A DNA stretch of 64,000 bases, taken from contig NC_057769.1 in assembly GCF_010389155.1 (NCBI RefSeq), forward strand, positions 15,314,735 through 15,378,734. The letters run 5' to 3'. Origin of the DNA: Erigeron canadensis. Its lineage: Eukaryota > Streptophyta > Magnoliopsida > Asterales > Asteraceae. The first letter of the stretch is position 1, and each line of letters opens with the position of its first letter. Positions 22,526 through 33,900 of this stretch are shown here, one piece after another. The notes under the pieces are model-generated. The model worked only from the letters and a program-made list of their open reading frames with translations. It was not told where the DNA came from and did no database searches. The translations under genes were made by a program, and so were the position numbers.

Positions 22526-23414
22526 ATGATGCATGAAATTACTGCTAGCCCTAATATTATCTAACTTGATGCATCGGAAACTTAAATAACAATGAGTTAG
22601 AGTAAAAGAGCTCCCTGGATAACCCGAATCGGGTTGCAAATCATCTTGTCTTGTGTCCTCAGCTTCAGCTATCATTCTAAGATCCGTATCCCGTTTATCC
22701 GGCTTTTTCTATCATGCCATGATATTCTTTAAAGATATCAGCTGCTTTGGCACTTCTGCATAGAAATTAAAGGAAAGCATTTCAATGAATAATAAATCAA
22801 ATAGGTTAGAATGCTTACGTGTTTCACCCTCCGTTTGTTGAAGAAAAATGATTCGGATCTGATTGGGCTTCCATTCCGGAGTCAAAACAAATGTAGAACG
22901 CAAATTTATCTGAAACTGGGATACCAACGGCGCTGGCTGGAATGCCCAGCAGCACTGGTTGCTGTCTGGAGGCCATGAGCGGCGCTGGAGGTCTTCCCAG
23001 CGGCGCTGGCTGTTAATCTGAAGCCACCAGCAGCACTGGTGGTCTCCCCAGCGGCACTGGTTTTTGTTCTGGTCAAATTTTGGATCTTCAGTCCTGATTT
23101 TTAAGCCTTCAATCTCCGGGACTTTGTCTCGAGTCGGTGGGATTATAGACTCCCTCACACTTAAAGTGTTGGGTGGTCTACGTGTGAAAGGTGAGAAATC
23201 CTCACATTTGACATGACATGTCACCTGAAATGGGACTGCTAGTGGGGCTGGAAGTTTCCCAGCGGCTCTGGTGGTCACCAGCGGCGCTGGGGTAAAGGAC
23301 CAGCGGCGCTGGAGGCTCTGGAATAGTTTCAGACTTCTCGATCTTGCTTGTTTCGCTTTGCTTTTGCTCCTTTTCGACCTGGACTGCATCAGTAGTTGAA
23401 GAAAGGTTCTCCAC
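22526..23414 (-). pseudogene. G5 internal region with PAPL-coding motif repeats
   Basis: No continuous reading frame exists. On the minus strand one frame shows PPAPLV, GRPPAPLM and similar peptides. These come directly from repeated CCAGCGCCGCTGG words (plus-strand 22915-23060 and 23230-23320). A palindromic ACACTTAAAGTGT block lies at about 23156-23170, as in the 8755 fragment. The region is the 3' continuation of the small ORF at 23453-23803 and runs to the E1 insertion site. It could be decayed gag, but no capsid or zinc knuckle is visible. Confidence 0.5.
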
Positions 23415-23452
23415 ATCAGCACGATGAATCTTGCTTGGTTCTGGATGTGGTA

Positions 23453-23803
23453 TTACATCTCCATCTTCGGGGGGTGACTGAGAAACTTTTGATTCCTTGC
23501 GAAGTTCTTCACGACGGTTCTTACTATATTTTTTATCTCAACCAACTTCCATTTCCATAGGTCCAACGCTTCAATATCCTTCATTAACTCGTTGGCCCTA
23601 ATCGCGAGCTCTTTTGTACCTTTCAATTTGTTGACTCTCTCTCTGCAAATGCACAAGAGCTCGCATGCTTCTTTCATTTTCTTGTCGAGTTGGTTGATCA
23701 TTTCGTCCATTTCGTCGAGTTCCTCTTTAAGGGTTCGTCTCCTTATTGGTTCATCCTCGTACGACACATACTCGCTATCAGATTCACAACCTTCAAATTC
23801 CAT
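23453..23803 (-). CDS. Small acidic coiled-coil ORF of gypsy G5
   Basis: An intact frame of 116 residues starts at the ATG at 23803, the first ATG after the primer site that opens a sizable frame. It begins MEFEGCESDSEYVSYEDEP and continues as a Glu/Lys-rich helix (residues 20-105) that should form a coiled coil. No known domain was recognised. Upstream on the minus strand lie GCTTTTCACGGGT and TTTTGCAG-G, the same order as upstream of the 125-residue ORF in gypsy GC. This suggests a shared leader, possibly with a 3' splice site. It may be the first exon of a decayed gag or a protein typical of these non-autonomous elements. Confidence 0.5.
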   Translation of the reverse strand: MEFEGCESDSEYVSYEDEPIRRRTLKEELDEMDEMINQLDKKMKEACELLCICRERVNKLKGTKELAIRANELMKDIEALDLWKWKLVEIKNIVRTVVKNFARNQKFLSHPPKMEM

Positions 23804-24068
23804 GAGTGATGCTAATCCTGCAAAACAGACACTAGCTATACCCGTGAAAAGCACTAATTAATTATTGCTAAAACTAAAAAGACTAAATTTAAAAGACAAA
23901 AACTAAAACTAACCTAAACTAATAAACGAAAAATATTTTTGGATTTTTAAAATTTTTTTCAATATTTATGGTTTTTTATAATAATGAAAATAAAAATGAC
24001 ACCTAAACTAGACTAACTAAAAAGAAAAAGATTAAACTAATCCTAACCTAACTAAATTCTAACCTAAT
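23804..24068 (-). other. G5 leader
   Basis: AT-rich noncoding leader between primer site and ORF, with poly-purine/pyrimidine runs. It carries the GCTTTTCACGGGT block (about 23838-23852) noted for the ORF at 23453-23803. Confidence 0.55.
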
Positions 24069-24088
24069 AGTCCCAGGCAGCGGCGCCA
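24069..24088 (-). other. G5 primer binding site (tRNA-Asp)
   Basis: The minus strand starts TGGCGCCGCTGCC, the complement of the plant tRNA-Asp 3' end used by Tat/Athila gypsy elements. One base differs from the GC primer site in the following G run. It identifies the sequence to its right as the 5' LTR. Confidence 0.9.
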
Positions 24089-24097
24089 AAAACTTTA

Positions 24098-25842
24098 TGT
24101 GCAAGAAGTTTTTAATTTATAAAGTACAAGGTTAACTTCTCTACCACACTTACTCACGGGCAGTGGACCCGTTCGCTCATAGTATAGTAAATCGGTAAGA
24201 CCAGGATCGTTGGCAGGGACTATGTCTAAGAACTAAGCTAGGTGTAATTCTAGGATTTTGGGGGTTTGTCACGATTTAAATAAAACTTAAATAATAAAAA
24301 CATTGCATCTATTTGGAACAGTTCACATGCCATGATCATTTAGAAAACAGTTTACATATGTTGAACAACTCTTCTCACGTAAGGATTCTTGTTAGATTCA
24401 CCAGACTACTTAGTAGTGCTGTCGTTAGACTCACACTACACTATAAACAGATTCTCGTGAGATTCACTGCTATGCATTAAGACCTGAGTTTTGTAACTAT
24501 GACTTAATCTTTTATGTAAGTCAAGATTCTTTTCGGTTTCTTAAAAAGTCACTTGACACTGATTACCCTAGTCACCCGGATCCGGTTTCCGTTCGCCAGA
24601 TCAACTAGATTAACCTAATAAAACACATGTTGAGTTGAGCTAAATTATTAATTAACCATCTCCCGCTCGGTTACAAGTCAAGAGACCACATTAATTATAG
24701 ACTGATTAATGTTTCGCAAACCAAATTAAATTACCCTAAGGCCTCAGCGCAAGGTCGACCTAACCAAGTCAATAAAACAGGTTTGTATATGAAAACTAAT
24801 AACATTTGTCTGAATCAATAACCATGGATCTGTGACAAGCATAGAAACGATTCAACAATCTAATATATAAAACTATCATGGCATGATCACATTAACCAAA
24901 CAGATGCAAAACTACTTAGCTACTCATGACAAGACAAATAAACCTAATAATCATAAATAAATCCATAATGATAATTGTCAAACAAATAATCTTGCAATAG
25001 TAACCTAATAACAATAATAAAAGTACAGAACAATAAAGAGAGAGATCAAACTAAAGAGGTGAATAACGGATGATGCCGGATACTGCTGGTCAAGGTTGCC
25101 GCGGTGACTTCCGCATGCGCCACCACCGAACATACTCCTAGTTGATGAGCTCTCCAAATTATTGAATGCGGCTGTGTTGAATTGATTGTTGTTTGAATAA
25201 TTGATGCTTGATCTTCCGGATGATATGGAGGTGTTACGAGGGTTTAGATCGGATGAAAATACCCTAGAACGACCCACAAAGTCGGCTGGTAGAAGTGAGC
25301 TACAAATCTTAGGGTTTAGGGGGGTATTTATAGGTGTTCGAGAAAACCCTAGACCTAGACGACCTTCCCAGCGGCGCTGGTGAAGTCCCAGCGGTGCTGG
25401 CTGGCTCCCAGCTCCGCTGGTTGATGTTCCAGCTCCGCTGGTGGGCTTTAGGATGACTTCCAGTGGCGCTAGAGCTTTATATGAGCGGTGCTGGTCCTGG
25501 ACATCAACATGAAAGTTGTAGATCTTCCTCTCGCCTTTCCGTGGATAGCTTACACGTCAGAAACGGAGTTCGCATGAAGAAGTTATGCTAGAAATACTAA
25601 CACATGGTCGTATGCTTCACGTCGACCTCAAATTCTTCATGTTCCGCTTGCTAGTCTTCGTCCAAATGTCTTGTGGCTTCGAGTTAAGTTGAGTAAAGAA
25701 GTTTGCCTTCACTTGCATGCCTTGTGAACCTATCATAACATGTCATCCAATTAAGTACCGAAAGTTCACATATCTTAACTCATTTAGTCATCAAAACACG
25801 ACATAAACATATAGGAAATAATCACAAAATGGACGCTCATCA
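24098..25842 (-). repeat. G5 5' LTR (1745 bp)
   Basis: The LTR starts TGTGC at 24098 and ends CGCTCATCA at 25842 (TGATGAGCG on the minus strand). It contains about seven CCAGCGGCGCTGG-type words at 25365-25495, directly upstream (in element orientation) of a TATAAATA box at 25325-25332. A second, truncated LTR of the same family is at 31208-31788. The right end abuts gypsy GB sequence, so G5 inserted into GB. The expected target duplication would be GTTTA. Confidence 0.85.
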
Positions 25843-27040
25843 GTTTATATGTGAAAAAGGATTTGGGTGACGGTGAGTCCATTCCTCAATATTGGACTCG
25901 CATTTCTGTGGTGAAGCTTGGCCTACTGGGGGTGAGTTAGTGTGTCGAAAGTTAGGAGTGTTAAGTGGAGGATGCTTCACCGAATGATTGTGACATTCTT
26001 GGTACAGCGGTCCACTCACTGGGACAAGGCGTACCAACTTGACTTGTGGTTGATGAAGCTGTTCTCTGAGGGGGCGCCTAGAAGTTCGCATTGGCCCCCA
26101 TGATTGTTCTGGATAGGTGTGTAACCACTCCGACTCGGAGTTGGTTTTGGGGCACTTTATTACCCAGATTTATAGGAGGATGGGTATATTTGATACTGAT
26201 GAGTTCCAGACCGATCTTTCTCCCGGGGTTTTTCAGGAGAGTTTTACCGAGAAAGAACTGATACGGGCAAAGATTGTGAAGAAAAGGTCGGGGGGCTAGG
26301 ATGCTAGGTTGATGGATGACACAGGTGTTATTGTTTCGCCGCCTCCAATTATAGAGGCTGCTGAGGATGTACAGATGGAGGATGCTCCACAGGAGCAACC
26401 CAGGCCATGTGCTCGCACCATTCCTGTCCCGAGTTCATTTGATCTCACACTGTTGGGATAGACGGTGCAGAACATTTATGAGGAGCAGCAGCAGAGCTGT
26501 CAGGCATTTGATGACTATCAACGGAGGATGGACTAGGATATGACCTGGATTGATTCCCAGCAGGCTTATACGAACTACACGTTAGATTACTATCAGCCCA
26601 TGTGGAACGCCTAGTATCTTGGACAGGAGTTTGTCCGACCAGATCTGGTTCCTCCTTTCATCCCTCCACCCATCCATGTTACCCCATATCGACAGGGCGG
26701 CAGTTCTTTCTTTTCTATGTCTACCCGGGGGGATATGTCTCCATGACCTCATGATTTGGGAGGATCTCCTAGATCACCAGTGCAATTTGGCACATTTACA
26801 GGTGGTGATGCTGGTGTTTCATCTTCTATGCCTAGTTTTACTGCAGGTACTAACTCTGGATTCGCTGATTTTGCTGGCGGTTCAGGAGGTTTTGCTACTG
26901 GTCGTTCTGGATATGCAGGTTTAGATGTTGGAGGTTTAGGCTCAAGAGCGGGAGATGCACCAGATCAAGCTACTCGCTAGGTGGATGACCTTTTTGGTCC
27001 ACCTGGTGCTCCCTATGGCTACCACGGGCAGCAGCAGTGA
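25843..27040 (+). pseudogene. Decayed ORF of gypsy GB
   Basis: From 26117 to the TGA at 27038-27040 one frame is readable with six in-frame TAG or TGA codons, such as TAG at 26297-26299 and 26459-26461. The readable peptide includes YRRMGIFDTDEF, a run of acidic and Gln-rich residues, and a Gly/Phe/Ser-rich end (GGFATGRSGYAG). Upstream of 26117 the frame changes. The position before the 3' spacer and the general character resemble the Athila-type ORF often called putative plant transposon protein, but I could not identify a domain. Every stop can be explained by a single C-to-T or G-to-A change. Confidence 0.5.
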
Positions 27041-29577
27041 TGATGTTGATGATGGTTCCCATCCGGTCATGTGGGATGGAATCATTTACTGATTGATATT
27101 TGATGATTTCGGTATTGGGATGATTGTACTTTAAACATTATTACTTATTTCCTGTTCTTTATTTCTGTTGGTATCCACCGTACGGGGTGATGAGACATTT
27201 GTATTTTCATTTTATTTTATTTTTCTTTAGGTTTTGCATGAAACAGTAGTACTTTGATAAATTTGGAATTTTTGTGGTTTGTTAGTGATGCAAATGAAAC
27301 AGGTTGTTATGTTGATGGCTATAGCGCAACACAAGTGTGGGGGGGACCCCTTGGATTCTCTTCTCATCTCTATTCTATGGCATCAATGTGTTGATTGTGT
27401 GATGGTGTGCGTATGCTGGCAGTAAGTTCAGTGCTTTATTGTTGATTGTATGTTTGATGCACACAAAACTCTCATACATTCCGTTTTGGTATAAGTTGTT
27501 TCTCCCACCAACCAAAGTGTTCTTCCTATTTCGGAATCGCAATTTGTAACACAGGGTCGACTAACTTGTTTCAAAACGGAATGTGTCCTTATTCCGGTAT
27601 GTGCTCTTATTTTTCTTTGTTGCTTACCCCTATTTACTTTGTTGCTTACCCCTATTTACTTTTGTTTGACCGAATATGGACATTGAGGGCATTATCCATC
27701 TTATGTGTGTGTGTGTGGGGGGGGGGGGGGGTGGCAAATAGGTTTAAGCTACCGGGTTTATCGCTTTTGTTGTTTTGCCATTGAGATTTCTACCGGTTTT
27801 GTTGATGTGTCCCTCTCGTAGGCTTTTAGATTTTCTAAGGGTAGGAGTCTCCATTTCGAGCTCTTCACTGTGATGTGCATGTTTAAAACTGGTGCTTTCA
27901 ATTTGGCAGAATGATAGAAGTTGATATGATTTTTAAACTTGAGTTGAACTTGTCCTTGTGGTAAATTGCTTTTGTCACTTAATTTTTAACTTAATAAGCA
28001 ATTTTACTACAAAGTTTTCCCTTGTCAAAAATTTTTAATTGGCGAAGTGTTTTCTGAACACCCAATTGTGAGATTTTATCATTTCATATATAGTTGTGTC
28101 AGGTGACGGTTTTGGTTTGATTGCCTTGTAAATACGTCCCTCTTTTAGGCTCTTGGATCTATTCGGGAGTAAGGGTTTCTATTTTTGATGCCCTGCACTA
28201 GGATGTGCGTGTTTGAGGTATTTCTAAGCCATTTCCGAGTTCTTCTCTCGATAAGAGTATACCGGTGACGTGTTGATTCTAGAACTTGGCCTGGTGATCG
28301 TGACGAGTACATCGGATGACGAATTGGCATTTAGGTTTGACCATACTTTTTCTTTCTTTCTTTTCACTTTTCTTTTGTATATCCATACCTTTACTATACA
28401 AAACCTTATACATATACTTTTATATACATACACTCTTCTTTTCTTTGTACACCTTAGTAAAATTATACACTTATACATCCCTTTTAACTTTACCTTTTCC
28501 TTTGTATAAATCCACTCATATATGTAAACTTCACCTAACTATACCTTACTATACCGATAGTCTAATCTGGGGGGGCCATTGATTGTCATTGGTTTGTTTG
28601 GATGGTTTGGGAGAGCTTCAGTGGATTAATTAGGGGAATATTCTTGTCTATGGGAATACGTCAATGGGTTTAGTTATTGAGGATTGTCTTGGATTGTTCA
28701 AACAAAGAAAGTGAAGAGTTATAGACATGTTTATCATTGTAAGGGGGTATCTACTAGTAGAGTAAAAATGGTTCAAAAAGAATAAAAATTAAGAAAAACA
28801 GAAAAAAAAAAATTTTAAAAAAAGAAAGAACTTGGGCTACTAGTGGGTATTTCTCATTTTCAAATGTCTAGAAAGTTTGTTGTATCATTATAATGGAAGA
28901 CTTGGATGATTATAAGTAGTTTGAAGTTGATACACCACAATGGTGTCGATTTTGCTTGGTACTTTGGAGGTGTGTTCGCGGGATAGCATCTTATGGGTTG
29001 GAGGTTTGTTGGCAGTCAATGGTATAGGTTTGAGTAGACTATTTTGTACATTTTTCATATGTACCTTAAACTTTGTATTATTTCCCTTCATCTTTACCCT
29101 CTAAATTTCCCGTACTCCATTGTACAAATCCATTATGCATAGCCTTAGTTTAACAATACAACCATCCTCTATGCCTATTTTGACGATGTACTTGGTGCTT
29201 GCGCCGTGTTGGTGGAGCGTCAATCCTAGTTCAAGCCTATAGTAAAAGAGTATACATCACGACTGAGCTATGAGTGATTCTTCATATATTCAACCCCGAA
29301 AGTAAGTTTGTTGGAGTAGAATGATATTTATAGGATCGTTTGTTTCATTTATGCTTAGTTGAGTTATCGTGTCTTGCGGATTGTTTAGGTATTATCAAAC
29401 ATTTCGAGTTTTCATTTAAGATTAAAACTGCTTCACCCGCCTTTTGTCATTTAACATGCTTGGTGTTGCTTCTTTTTGATACTCGTCACTTGTTTTGATA
29501 GTTTAATTGTCAAGGATTACTTTTACTTTAATTCCGGATTTGCTTGAGGACAAACAATGCTCAAGTGTGGGGGGATT
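27041..29577 (+). other. GB 3' spacer with SM2 copies B and C
   Basis: Noncoding, about 2.5 kb. It holds an ACAAGTGTGGGGGGG tract near 27331, a TG microsatellite followed by 15 G (27701-27731), two copies of structured motif SM2 (27809-27885 and 28136-28215), a perfect 6-bp hairpin ACACCA-CAA-TGGTGT near 28933 shared with GA near 15404, and the GAGGACAAACAATGCTCAAG block. The GTGTGGGGGGATT polypurine tract then precedes the LTR. Confidence 0.7.
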
Positions 29578-31207
29578 TGATGTGACCAATTTATACCCAT
29601 TGCCAACATCATTATTGGCCATTTATTTAAGTGTTTTAAGTCGATTTTATGTGCATTTGGCGCGTTTATGGTTTTGTTAGTGTTTTCAGGCTCTAAACAG
29701 GTTACGCGTTCATTTGGCACATTTTCGGAAGACTGATTGGCCTAGAAGTTGATTTGTATTACCAAGAGTTGTTTTAAGTGGAAGAGATGGCGAAGCTCGG
29801 CATGTACTCGAGATCAAAAGGAGATTGTTCGACATAAGCCTTGACTGCGCCGCGGTAGGTATATGGCCACTGCGCCGCAACCACTATCCACGGAAAGATT
29901 GTGAACAAACCCTACTGCGCCGCAGTGGGGGTTAAAAGAGGTTGACTGCGCCGCAATCGTCAAAAGGGAAAAGGAAGCCGGGGAAAAGGACTGCGCCACA
30001 GTGGAGGTATCCATTGCCACTGCGCCGCAGTCACCCGAAAGTCAAAGTCAAAGGCCTCTTACTGTGCCGCAGTGAGGGAAGGCACACCCCTCTGCGCCGT
30101 AGTGGGAGCACGGGATCTGAAGTCCTGGGACGTTTTTCTACATCAGATTTTGAAAAGTATAAATAGAAAACAAACCCTATTTTCCAACTTATCTAAAATC
30201 TTTCTAGGAGCTGTTCTACAGGGGTTTTTTCAATCTCCAAGCAAGTTTTCTTAGGTGGATTCATTGAAGATTCACGAGCACCCATCTAGATCGTATCTAC
30301 TTTTATTGTCTTGCAATTTCAATTTATCAAACGGTTGGTACATCATGTTTCTCTTCTATTTTAATTATTATTTTGAATTGATCATGAGTGGTTAAACGTT
30401 TAATCATCCACCTTGATGAAACTAGACGAATGATGTGATTGCTATATTTTTAATTCAAAGAGTTTATTTAATTATCATTGTTCCGTGATCTTGATAATTT
30501 AATTCTTTTTATTAATTAATATGATATTGGTTGCATATAAATTCTTCGTTGGTGGTACCAGTTGAATATATGTGTGATTTTTAAACGGTTACTTGTCTAT
30601 GAGTAATTATCAATAGTTCATGGTATGATAATGAATATCATTTTAAGAAAAAGACTAATTTTGTCAACGTGATTCATAGCGGTTGGTGGTACCACGTTAT
30701 TTTTACATAGGTGCAATTGATAATTCAATAGTCAATAAAACTAATTGTTGGTAAAGTTGCTTGGCTTTGGTGGTACCGGCTTGGGTAATTTAACTAGCAA
30801 CTTAGGTGATTTGGTAATTTGTTCACGGTTGGTGGTACCACGTGAGCAAATCTTGTCACAATTATCTTTAAACTCAAACGAATTTGGTCTTAATTAAATG
30901 CAATCACATTTGAAGTCAAGTGAATTCAAGGTGGATGACTTTTATTAATATTGTCTGAAGTTCATCTCACTTTTATGTAATTTGTCTTTCAAATTCATTT
31001 TAACTTTATTGTCAAAAGGATTTTCGAAGCAACACCCGTTTTCCAAACCATTTCATCAAATAACTGGTCAACCCAATCCCTGAGAACGAGAACGGTCTTA
31101 CCTCTTAGCTATATTACAAACGGTTGGGTCCACTGCCCGATAGTGCGTAGTAGTGAGTTTTTAAGTAATTCTAGTTTTATAAATTTAAAGCTCGATTTTT
31201 CACATCA
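29578..31207 (+). repeat. GB 3' LTR (1630 bp)
   Basis: The LTR starts TGATGTGACC and ends TTTTTCACATCA. Eight CACTGCGCCGCAGTG-type words lie at 29843-30106. A TATAAATA box follows at 30158-30165. The LTR at 63047 is the same family, with the same number of words in the same place. GGTGGTACCA words recur downstream (30550-30845). Confidence 0.88.
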
Positions 31208-31788
31208 TACTCCTTCGAATTAAATTGAGATATGAATATTGAATTGTCGTTTGAATGATTGATGCTTGATCTTCCGGATGATATGGAGGTGTTACGAGGG
31301 TTTAGATCTGATGAAAATACCCTAGAAGGCCCCCAAAGTCGGCTGGAAGACATGAGTTACGAATCTTAGGGTTTAGGGGGTATTTATAGGTTTTAGGCAA
31401 AACCCTAAATCACCTAGCCCAGCGGCGCTGGTCTTCAGGGAGCGGCGCTGGTTGTTTGCCAGCGGTGCTTGCCTTCAGGGAGTGGCGCTAGTGGCTTGGG
31501 AGCGGTGCTGGTGGCTTGCGAGCGGCGCTGGCTTGTGGCCAGCGGCGCTGGTGGCTGCTGTTCGTGCTTTTGCGTCTTCATTTGGCTCCCGAATCACTTC
31601 TTGTGTCTTGTAACTTCATAGGCTTCCTTCTTGAGTCACTTGATGTCATTTACCCTCTCTCGCATCTCCCGTGAACCTGCACAAACACTTCATTCATTAA
31701 GTACCGATAGTTCCGGAATAATAACTCATTTAAGTATAGAAATGAAGCCTTTCACTAGGGGTTTTTATCACAAAATGGATGCTCATCA
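31208..31788 (-). repeat. Truncated LTR of the G5 family
   Basis: The last 580 bp match the right third of the G5 LTR. Matching parts are the GATGCTTGATCTTCCGG block, a TATAAATA box on the minus strand (31381-31388), six AGCGGCGCTGG-type words (31420-31555), and the end ATGCTCATCA at 31788. It is cut on the left by gypsy GB, so it is an older insertion of the same family. Confidence 0.85.
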
Positions 31789-32403
31789 GTTCTTCACATG
31801 AGTAGCAGTTTTAATGATTGATTTTGTTGGCTTGTTTTTCTTCTTTGCTGGTGCACATCCGTTTCCTAATCTTAATAGGATTAAAACTTCTATACAATTT
31901 ATATATTGAAATTTTATTGATGGATATTGTGTTTGAGGAAATTCCTTATATAAGTTTATAGATATTGCACACAAGTGTTTGAGGAAATTCCTCAATTTTT
32001 TACTTGGCTGCTTATGATTAATATATAATTATGAATATTCGATTGAGTTTTTGTAGTATGATTTTTTCAGAAGATGTCTAGAAAAGGTTGTAACATAACA
32101 AGAGATTTCCTGGATTTGCGTAAGCATCGATATAACGAGAAGAGATTGATGTGCAATGTAGAGTATTTGCTCCAGGCAGATATCAATTATATAAAGATGA
32201 ATGTTGTTATAATTATTGATGGTGATAGTGAAGTTAATGTATACATAACGATTTCTTGGGAACATTCTAGTCCCCTTATATGTATATAAGTTTTCTTATT
32301 TTACAACCAATGATCCATATTTAAGTACTGTCCTTGTTTTGCTCTTTTTCTTTCTTTCATTGTAGACATATAGAAGCATTTGGAATTTTATAATTCAATT
32401 TGG
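31789..32403. other. Unassigned AT-rich sequence
   Basis: No recognised gene. A 71-codon frame at 32074-32289 (plus) starts MSRKGCNITRDFLDLRKH but shows no known domain. This may be pre-insertion sequence into which the G5-family LTR and solo LTR S1 were inserted. Confidence 0.4.
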
Positions 32404-33008
32404 AAGAATGTCACACCCCGACTAGAGCGGAAAACTCGGGGTGCAAGATAAAGCACACGCGTGCATGGATGTTACATAGGATTAGTTAAATGAGTGCATA
32501 GATTAAGCATAAATAGCCGAATACATAGTTCAAATAAGTAAAACATAGTTCACAAACATAAGTAACAAACATAGGTTCCATAACATTCAAATAAAATGTA
32601 AGATAAGTTCCCACGCAGGGAAACAGTTAGGCATAATGCCAACTAGCACATAAGAAAGCATGCAAAACTCCAAATCTTAAGCCTGAAGTCTGCTACGAGT
32701 CCCATGCTACCGTTCCTAGCCACGATTAGCTTGATTACCTGAAAGGAATACTTAAAAGAGTCAACACAAAGGTTGGTGAGTTCGTAGGTTTGAAATCATG
32801 GTTGTTTACTTGAAACCTCGTTTAAATCACAAATCGAATTCTTAAATAACCACTTGAAACATTTATCGTTTGAATAAAATAAGTTTTATGCCGTTAAGTA
32901 TGAATAACTTGAATAACGTATCATGAAGTGGCTATAGACCTACTTACGATACATAAGTATGAGTATGTGAATCAACGTGCACTTACGGTCGACCTGGCTA
33001 ATATGAAT

Positions 33009-33188
33009 ATCAATCGTGCACTTACAGTCATCAACATGACATGGCTAGTATGTATCAGTCGTGCTCTTACAGTCATCAACATGACATGGGTAGTATGTAT
33101 CAATCGTGCACTTACAGTCATCAACATGACATGGCTAGTATGTATCAATCGTGCACTTACAGTCATCAACATGACATGGCTAGTATGT
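33009..33188. repeat. 45-bp tandem repeat, four copies
   Basis: Four consecutive 45-bp units share the word GTGCACTTACAGTCATCAAC. They differ at only a few sites. Because 45 is a multiple of three, an open frame persists across them, but there is no sign that it is coding. Confidence 0.9.
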
Positions 33189-33717
33189 ATATCATATAGT
33201 AGTCTAATAGCCATAGAATAAACAATGAAAGCAGTTACGACATATATGAAAGCATATTTCGTATTCCTTTCACCCCAAAACATAAGTAAAAAGGGGCTAC
33301 GAAAACTCACCTGACAGCTAACAACAAGTTTAAGCTAAGCAAGATATCAGAAAGCAAGTAATCGGCAAGCAATCAATCTGTTTCAAGTTGTCGAAATTAA
33401 GTATGTATTCATTATAAGAAAGCGTGCTCATAACATGCCACCAAGTGTCGGCTAAGTTGTCTAAAAGCGTACTAGTTTGACTTTGACCACATTTTACAAG
33501 TTTGACCAAAGTTAAACAATTTACGAGTTTGACTAAGTTGACCAAATCGAAAAAAGTTGACCAAGGTTGACCAAATCTAGTTAGTAATCGAAATCCGAGG
33601 TCTCAATTGAAAGTTGGGGTCTTAAATTGAATTCGAGGTCTTACTTGGGATTTGGGGTCTTATTTCACTAAAAGACAAAAATAAAAATGAGAGGCTAAAA
33701 TAAGAGGCTAGTAATAT

Positions 33718-33900
33718 GGGGTAGTATTTCGGGGTAGTATTTCGGGGTCGTATTTTGGGGTCGTATTTTGGGGTCGTATTTCGGGGTCGTATTTTGGGGT
33801 TGTATTTTGGGGTAGTATTTCGGGGTCGTATTTCGGGGTTGTATTTTGGGGTAGTATTCTTGGGGTCGTATTTTGGGGTAGTATTCTTGGGGTCCTAAAT
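33718..33900. repeat. 13-bp minisatellite, about 14 copies
   Basis: The unit is GGGGTCGTATTTT with variants GTAG, GTTG and TTTC. The core GGGGTCGTA is the same word found inverted in the E3 LTR and leader. Confidence 0.9.

Larger units (their letters stand above)
6624..25842 (-). mobile_element. Gypsy (Tat-like) element G5, split by E1
   Basis: After removing E1 (9082-22520) and one copy of its target duplication, 25842-22526 joins 9081-6624 into one minus-strand element. Its parts are a 1745-bp 5' LTR, a tRNA-Asp primer site, a small acidic ORF, a motif-bearing broken reading region, a short C-terminal ORF, a spacer with two SM1 copies, and a GAGGACAAGC block that in Tat/Athila elements precedes the polypurine tract. 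Both halves share the word CCAGCGGCGCTGG and an ACACTTAAAGTGT block. The internal part is only about 4 kb, with no protease, reverse transcriptase or integrase visible, so it is a non-autonomous or internally deleted element. Its 3' LTR is not in the window because E3 entered at 6623/6624. Confidence 0.8.
25843..31207 (+). mobile_element. Gypsy fragment GB (3' part)
   Basis: The 3' part of a plus-strand Tat-like element: a decayed ORF (25843-27040), a 2.5-kb spacer with duplicated structured motif SM2, a polypurine tract and a 1630-bp LTR. The left part was separated by G5 insertion at 25842/25843. The right end interrupts an older LTR of the G5 family at 31208. Confidence 0.85.

Noticed and set aside
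27701..27731. Long G run as a functional polypurine tract of GB
   Set aside because: It follows a TG microsatellite and no LTR begins after it. The true tract is at about 29563-29575.
29843..30106. CRISPR-like array (regular short repeats with unique spacers)
   Set aside because: Repeats are 11-15 bp dyads with irregular spacing inside a plant LTR upstream of a TATA box, with no cas genes. The CRISPR label does not fit.
32928..33310. Open frames on both strands with a 15-residue repeat
   Set aside because: Caused only by the 45-bp tandem repeat, whose length is a multiple of three. It lies in a solo LTR.
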